7,011 nucleotides of DNA from Spirochaetia bacterium (GTDB taxonomy: Bacteria > Spirochaetota > Spirochaetia > Treponematales > Breznakiellaceae): the NCBI GenBank assembly GCA_025997795.1, contig BNVB01000098.1, positions 1-7,011 on the forward strand. The letters run 5' to 3'. Position 1 is the stretch's first letter; each line of letters opens with the position of its first letter. Below the pieces are notes generated by a model. It saw nothing but the letters and a program-made list of their open reading frames with translations, was not told the origin of the DNA and searched no databases. The position numbers were made by a program, and so were the translations under genes. Shown here piece after piece: positions 4,836 to 7,011 of the stretch.

Positions 4836-6170
4836 ATGTTGAATCGAAAACAAGCGGATACTTTTTTTAAACACCTCTTTAAAATCGTTTCCCTGTTTTC
4901 GATTCTTGCCCTGGGGGCTATTCTGCTCTTTGTATTTGTTCAGGGGTTCTTGCCCTTTGTTACACCCACTGCGCCCGGTATCAAGCTAGTTCTCCAGAAT
5001 ATAGACGACATAACGGTTAACGGAAAACAATATATCGATCAATCTACCTTTATTGAATTACCTAGAGATACCAAAACTATTTCCATTCGTTTCCCTTCGG
5101 CCGCTTCTTTACCCGGCATGGAGTTAGACGATGATTGGGATTGGGATGATGAAATAGCCGAATCGGATTTTGCCGCGGAAGAAAGTGAAATTTTAGCTGA
5201 AAGTGAAACTATACCCGAAGATGAAGTTGTAGCCGAAGAAGAAATGCCCGGTGATACAATACTGGAAATTGCCGTTAACACATCAGAAAAGAATCCTGAA
5301 AAAAAACTTACCCTGATCACTGCGGGCGGCGGTGAGTTGACTTATCCCGAGGCCTATGTACATACCATAAGCTGGCACGGACTTATCGCCGCCCTGGACC
5401 GGAAGGTTCACATTATCCTCCCGGAGCCGCCCTACAACCCGGCGCGTTTTTTGGCGGGTATGGAATGGCAGCCTGTCCGGGACAAACTCTTTGGTATTTT
5501 TCCCATGATCGCCGGGACGCTTCTGGCAAGTTTTGGGGCCATAGTGCTGGGGGTTCCGGCGGCGCTGCTTTGTGCAGTGTTCATGGCGGAATTTCTTCCC
5601 CCCAAAGCCGCCGCCCTCCTGCGGAGCGGCATTGAACTCCTTGCGGGAATTCCTTCGGTGGTTTACGGATTTTTCGGCCTTATGGTGATTGTTCCGGCGG
5701 TACGGACGGTGTTTCATGTCCCTTCGGGAAACACTTTGCTTGCGGCGGTTATTGTGCTGGCCCTGATGATCCTGCCCACGGTGATCACCATTGCCGAAAC
5801 GTCCCTGCGGGCGGTGCCTCTGTCCCTGCGGGAAGCGAGCCTTTCTCTGGGGGCCAGCAAAATGCAGACCTCCTGGCGGGTGGTTTTGCCCCATGCCCAT
5901 TCGGGGGTAATTGCCGGAATTATCCTGGGCATTTCCCGGGCGGTGGGAGAAACCATGGCGGTGATCCTTGTGGCGGGTAATTCGCCCCATCTGGTTCACG
6001 GTCCCCTGGAAAGCATACGGACCCTCACTGCCACCATCGCCATGGAAATGGGTTATGCGTCGGGGCGGCACAGCGAAATGCTTTTTTCTATCGGGGTGGT
6101 GCTGTTCATCATCATTTTATTTCTTAACAGTTTGATCCTGGTTTTCCGCCGCCGGATGGAATCTGCTTGA
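4836..6170 (+). CDS. pstC: Phosphate ABC transporter permease with acidic periplasmic insertion
   Basis: This is one of the two membrane subunits of the phosphate importer. Residues 14-42 are the first membrane helix. The PstC core then resumes near MEWQPVRDKLFG (209-220) and IFPMIAGTLLASFGA (221-235), with further helices near 222-250, 266-288, 299-320, 356-380 and 414-437. The ABC coupling (EAA) loop is ETSLRAVPLSLREASLSLGA (321-340), ending at VVLP. The protein has 444 residues, whereas most PstC proteins have about 300. The excess is a predicted periplasmic insertion at about 43-208. It contains beta-rich sequence on both sides of an acidic stretch (96-140, 22 Asp or Glu and no Lys or Arg). 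The insertion is in frame and without stops, so it looks real. A CGGGG at 4827-4831 lies 4 bases before the ATG and is a moderate ribosome binding site. The stop lies 1 base before pstA. Confidence 0.92.
   Translation: MLNRKQADTFFKHLFKIVSLFSILALGAILLFVFVQGFLPFVTPTAPGIKLVLQNIDDITVNGKQYIDQSTFIELPRDTKTISIRFPSAASLPGMELDDDWDWDDEIAESDFAAEESEILAESETIPEDEVVAEEEMPGDTILEIAVNTSEKNPEKKLTLITAGGGELTYPEAYVHTISWHGLIAALDRKVHIILPEPPYNPARFLAGMEWQPVRDKLFGIFPMIAGTLLASFGAIVLGVPAALLCAVFMAEFLPPKAAALLRSGIELLAGIPSVVYGFFGLMVIVPAVRTVFHVPSGNTLLAAVIVLALMILPTVITIAETSLRAVPLSLREASLSLGASKMQTSWRVVLPHAHSGVIAGIILGISRAVGETMAVILVAGNSPHLVHGPLESIRTLTATIAMEMGYASGRHSEMLFSIGVVLFIIILFLNSLILVFRRRMESA
5121..5255 (+). other. Acidic low-complexity segment encoded within pstC
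   Basis: It encodes PstC residues 96-140, starting ELDDDWDWDDE and continuing with AEES, AESE and AEEE motifs. It is AT-richer than the flanking permease core and divides two beta-like stretches (44-92 and 141-195) of the same periplasmic loop. Confidence 0.8.
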
Positions 6171-6171
6171 T

Positions 6172-6201
6172 ATGAAACGGATAAAAATGAAACGGATAAA
6201 A
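6172..6201. repeat. Exact 15-bp tandem duplication of the pstA start region
   Basis: ATGAAACGGATAAAA is present twice in a row, at 6172-6186 and 6187-6201. Each copy carries a start codon in the same frame and encodes MKRIK, adding positive charge before the first membrane helix. Confidence 0.95.
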
Positions 6202-7011
6202 AAACGGACAATTCTGGACAGTCTTCTCCTTGGCCTTATGGCGCTGGCCATGGCAGCTGTGGCGGCTATCCTGGTTTATATACTCGTGTACATACTCCGT
6301 TCCGCCGCGGGCTTTCTTAACCTTTCGTTCATTTTCCGCTCCGCCGATGAGGGCGGCATATTCCCCATGGTAGTAACAACCCTCTATGTGGTACTGGCAT
6401 CCATCGTCATCGCTTTGCCGGTGGGAATTGCCAGCGCAATTTTCCTTACCGAATACTCAGGCAATTCCGCAGTGATTCGCCTGCTCCGGCTGGCCATTGA
6501 AACCCTGGCGGGAATTCCTTCGATTATCTACGGCCTTTTCGGGCTCCTAATGTTTTGCCGCTTTTTTGGTTTCGGCCAGTCGATTATCGCCGGGGCCTTT
6601 ACCCTTTCCATTATGATCCTGCCGGTGATTATCCGGACCACCGAAGAATCCCTTAAATCCGTACCGGAAACATTCCGGGAAGCTTCCCTTTCTTTGGGGG
6701 CCACCAAGTTCCAGACTATCTTTCATGTGGTATTGCCTTCTGCCCTGCCGGGCATTGTTACTTCGGTTATCCTTGCCGTGGGCCGGGTGGTGGGGGAATC
6801 CGCCCCGGTGCTGCTGACCGTGGGGCTTTCCAAAAACATACCCCGGTCAATTTTTGAATCAGGCAGAACCATGACGATACATCTGTACTATTTAACCAAC
6901 GAAGCAATCAATCCCGATGATTTCGGCATTGCCTTTGCCACCGCCGCAGTATTGGTAATCCTTGTGGTGATCATCAACACGCTTACCAAAATAATTACCG
7001 GAAAGTTCAGG
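6172..7011 (+). CDS. pstA: Phosphate ABC transporter permease, 3' end cut by window
   Basis: The frame is open from the ATG at 6172 to the right edge, giving 280 residues, close to the full length of PstA. It is the partner of PstC. Hydrophobic helices lie near residues 17-43, 64-92, 108-130, 137-156, 194-216 and 255-276. The EAA coupling loop is EESLKSVPETFREASLSLGA (158-177), ending at VVLP (186-189). LAGIPSIIYGLFGL (112-125) parallels LAGIPSVVYGFFGL of PstC, as expected for these paralogues. VGESAPVLLTVG (207-218) is typical of PstA rather than PstC. The first ATG lies 1 base after the pstC stop. An exact 15-bp duplication gives two in-frame ATGs, 6172 and 6187, and an N-terminus of MKRIK repeated twice. 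GGATGGA (6154-6160) is 11 bases from the first ATG, so which one is used is unclear. pstB and phoU would be expected downstream. Confidence 0.93.
   Translation, partial: MKRIKMKRIKKRTILDSLLLGLMALAMAAVAAILVYILVYILRSAAGFLNLSFIFRSADEGGIFPMVVTTLYVVLASIVIALPVGIASAIFLTEYSGNSAVIRLLRLAIETLAGIPSIIYGLFGLLMFCRFFGFGQSIIAGAFTLSIMILPVIIRTTEESLKSVPETFREASLSLGATKFQTIFHVVLPSALPGIVTSVILAVGRVVGESAPVLLTVGLSKNIPRSIFESGRTMTIHLYYLTNEAINPDDFGIAFATAAVLVILVVIINTLTKIITGKFR

Noticed and set aside
5283..6071. Long antisense open frame (262 codons) opposite pstC
   Set aside because: Its translation is rich in His, Arg, Gln and Gly without any recognisable domain, and it mirrors a well-conserved permease core; it is a shadow of GC-rich third positions.
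5640..6540. Near-identical stretch GCGGGAATTCCTTCG in both pstC and pstA, considered as a repeat
   Set aside because: It encodes the same conserved LAGIPS segment in two homologous permease subunits, so ancestry and shared codon choice explain it.

Overview
The window looks like chromosomal DNA of a spirochaete, most likely a Treponema-like organism of about 50% GC. The main reason is the pair of adjacent genes at the left edge, which resemble the uncharacterised families TIGR03546 and TIGR03545. These occur together in a minority of outer-membrane-bearing bacteria, including spirochaetes. The assignment is by recognition, not by search. I see no transposase, integrase, CRISPR array, tRNA or rRNA, and almost every base lies in an ordinary, tightly packed gene.

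Left part (1-1717, minus strand): three genes read leftward. They are a CX5R tyrosine/serine phosphatase of the Y_phosphatase3 type, a four-helix membrane protein (TIGR03546-like), and the first 118 residues of a single-pass membrane protein (TIGR03545-like) that runs off the window. The gaps are 13 and 10 bases, so they are probably one operon.

Middle part (1782-3920, plus strand): a 64-bp divergent promoter region separates the leftward set from an orphan DbpA-type RNA-binding protein. That gene is joined by a TAATG overlap to a glyoxalase-II-like metallo-beta-lactamase hydrolase. After a 70-bp gap with a 16-bp tandem repeat comes a NagD-like HAD phosphatase, which appears to have its own promoter.

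Right part (3921-7011, plus strand): a phosphate-uptake operon, pstS-pstC-pstA. PstS binds phosphate in the periplasm. PstC and PstA form the membrane channel. The ATPase PstB and the regulator PhoU would be expected beyond the right edge. Upstream of pstS lie four 11-bp-spaced repeats that resemble a PhoP/PhoB box, followed by a -10 element, a short leader and a good ribosome binding site. PstC is about 150 residues longer than usual because of an acidic periplasmic insertion, and pstA begins with an exact 15-bp duplication of its start codon region.

Two patterns cross gene boundaries. First, four genes (TIGR03546-like, phosphatase, DbpA-like, HAD) lack a Shine-Dalgarno sequence and have a -10-like hexamer only 6-9 bases before the ATG, which suggests leaderless transcripts. 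Three other genes (TIGR03545-like, the MBL hydrolase and pstS) have recognisable ribosome binding sites. Second, short tandem duplications (24 bp, 16 bp, 15 bp) sit at or near gene ends.
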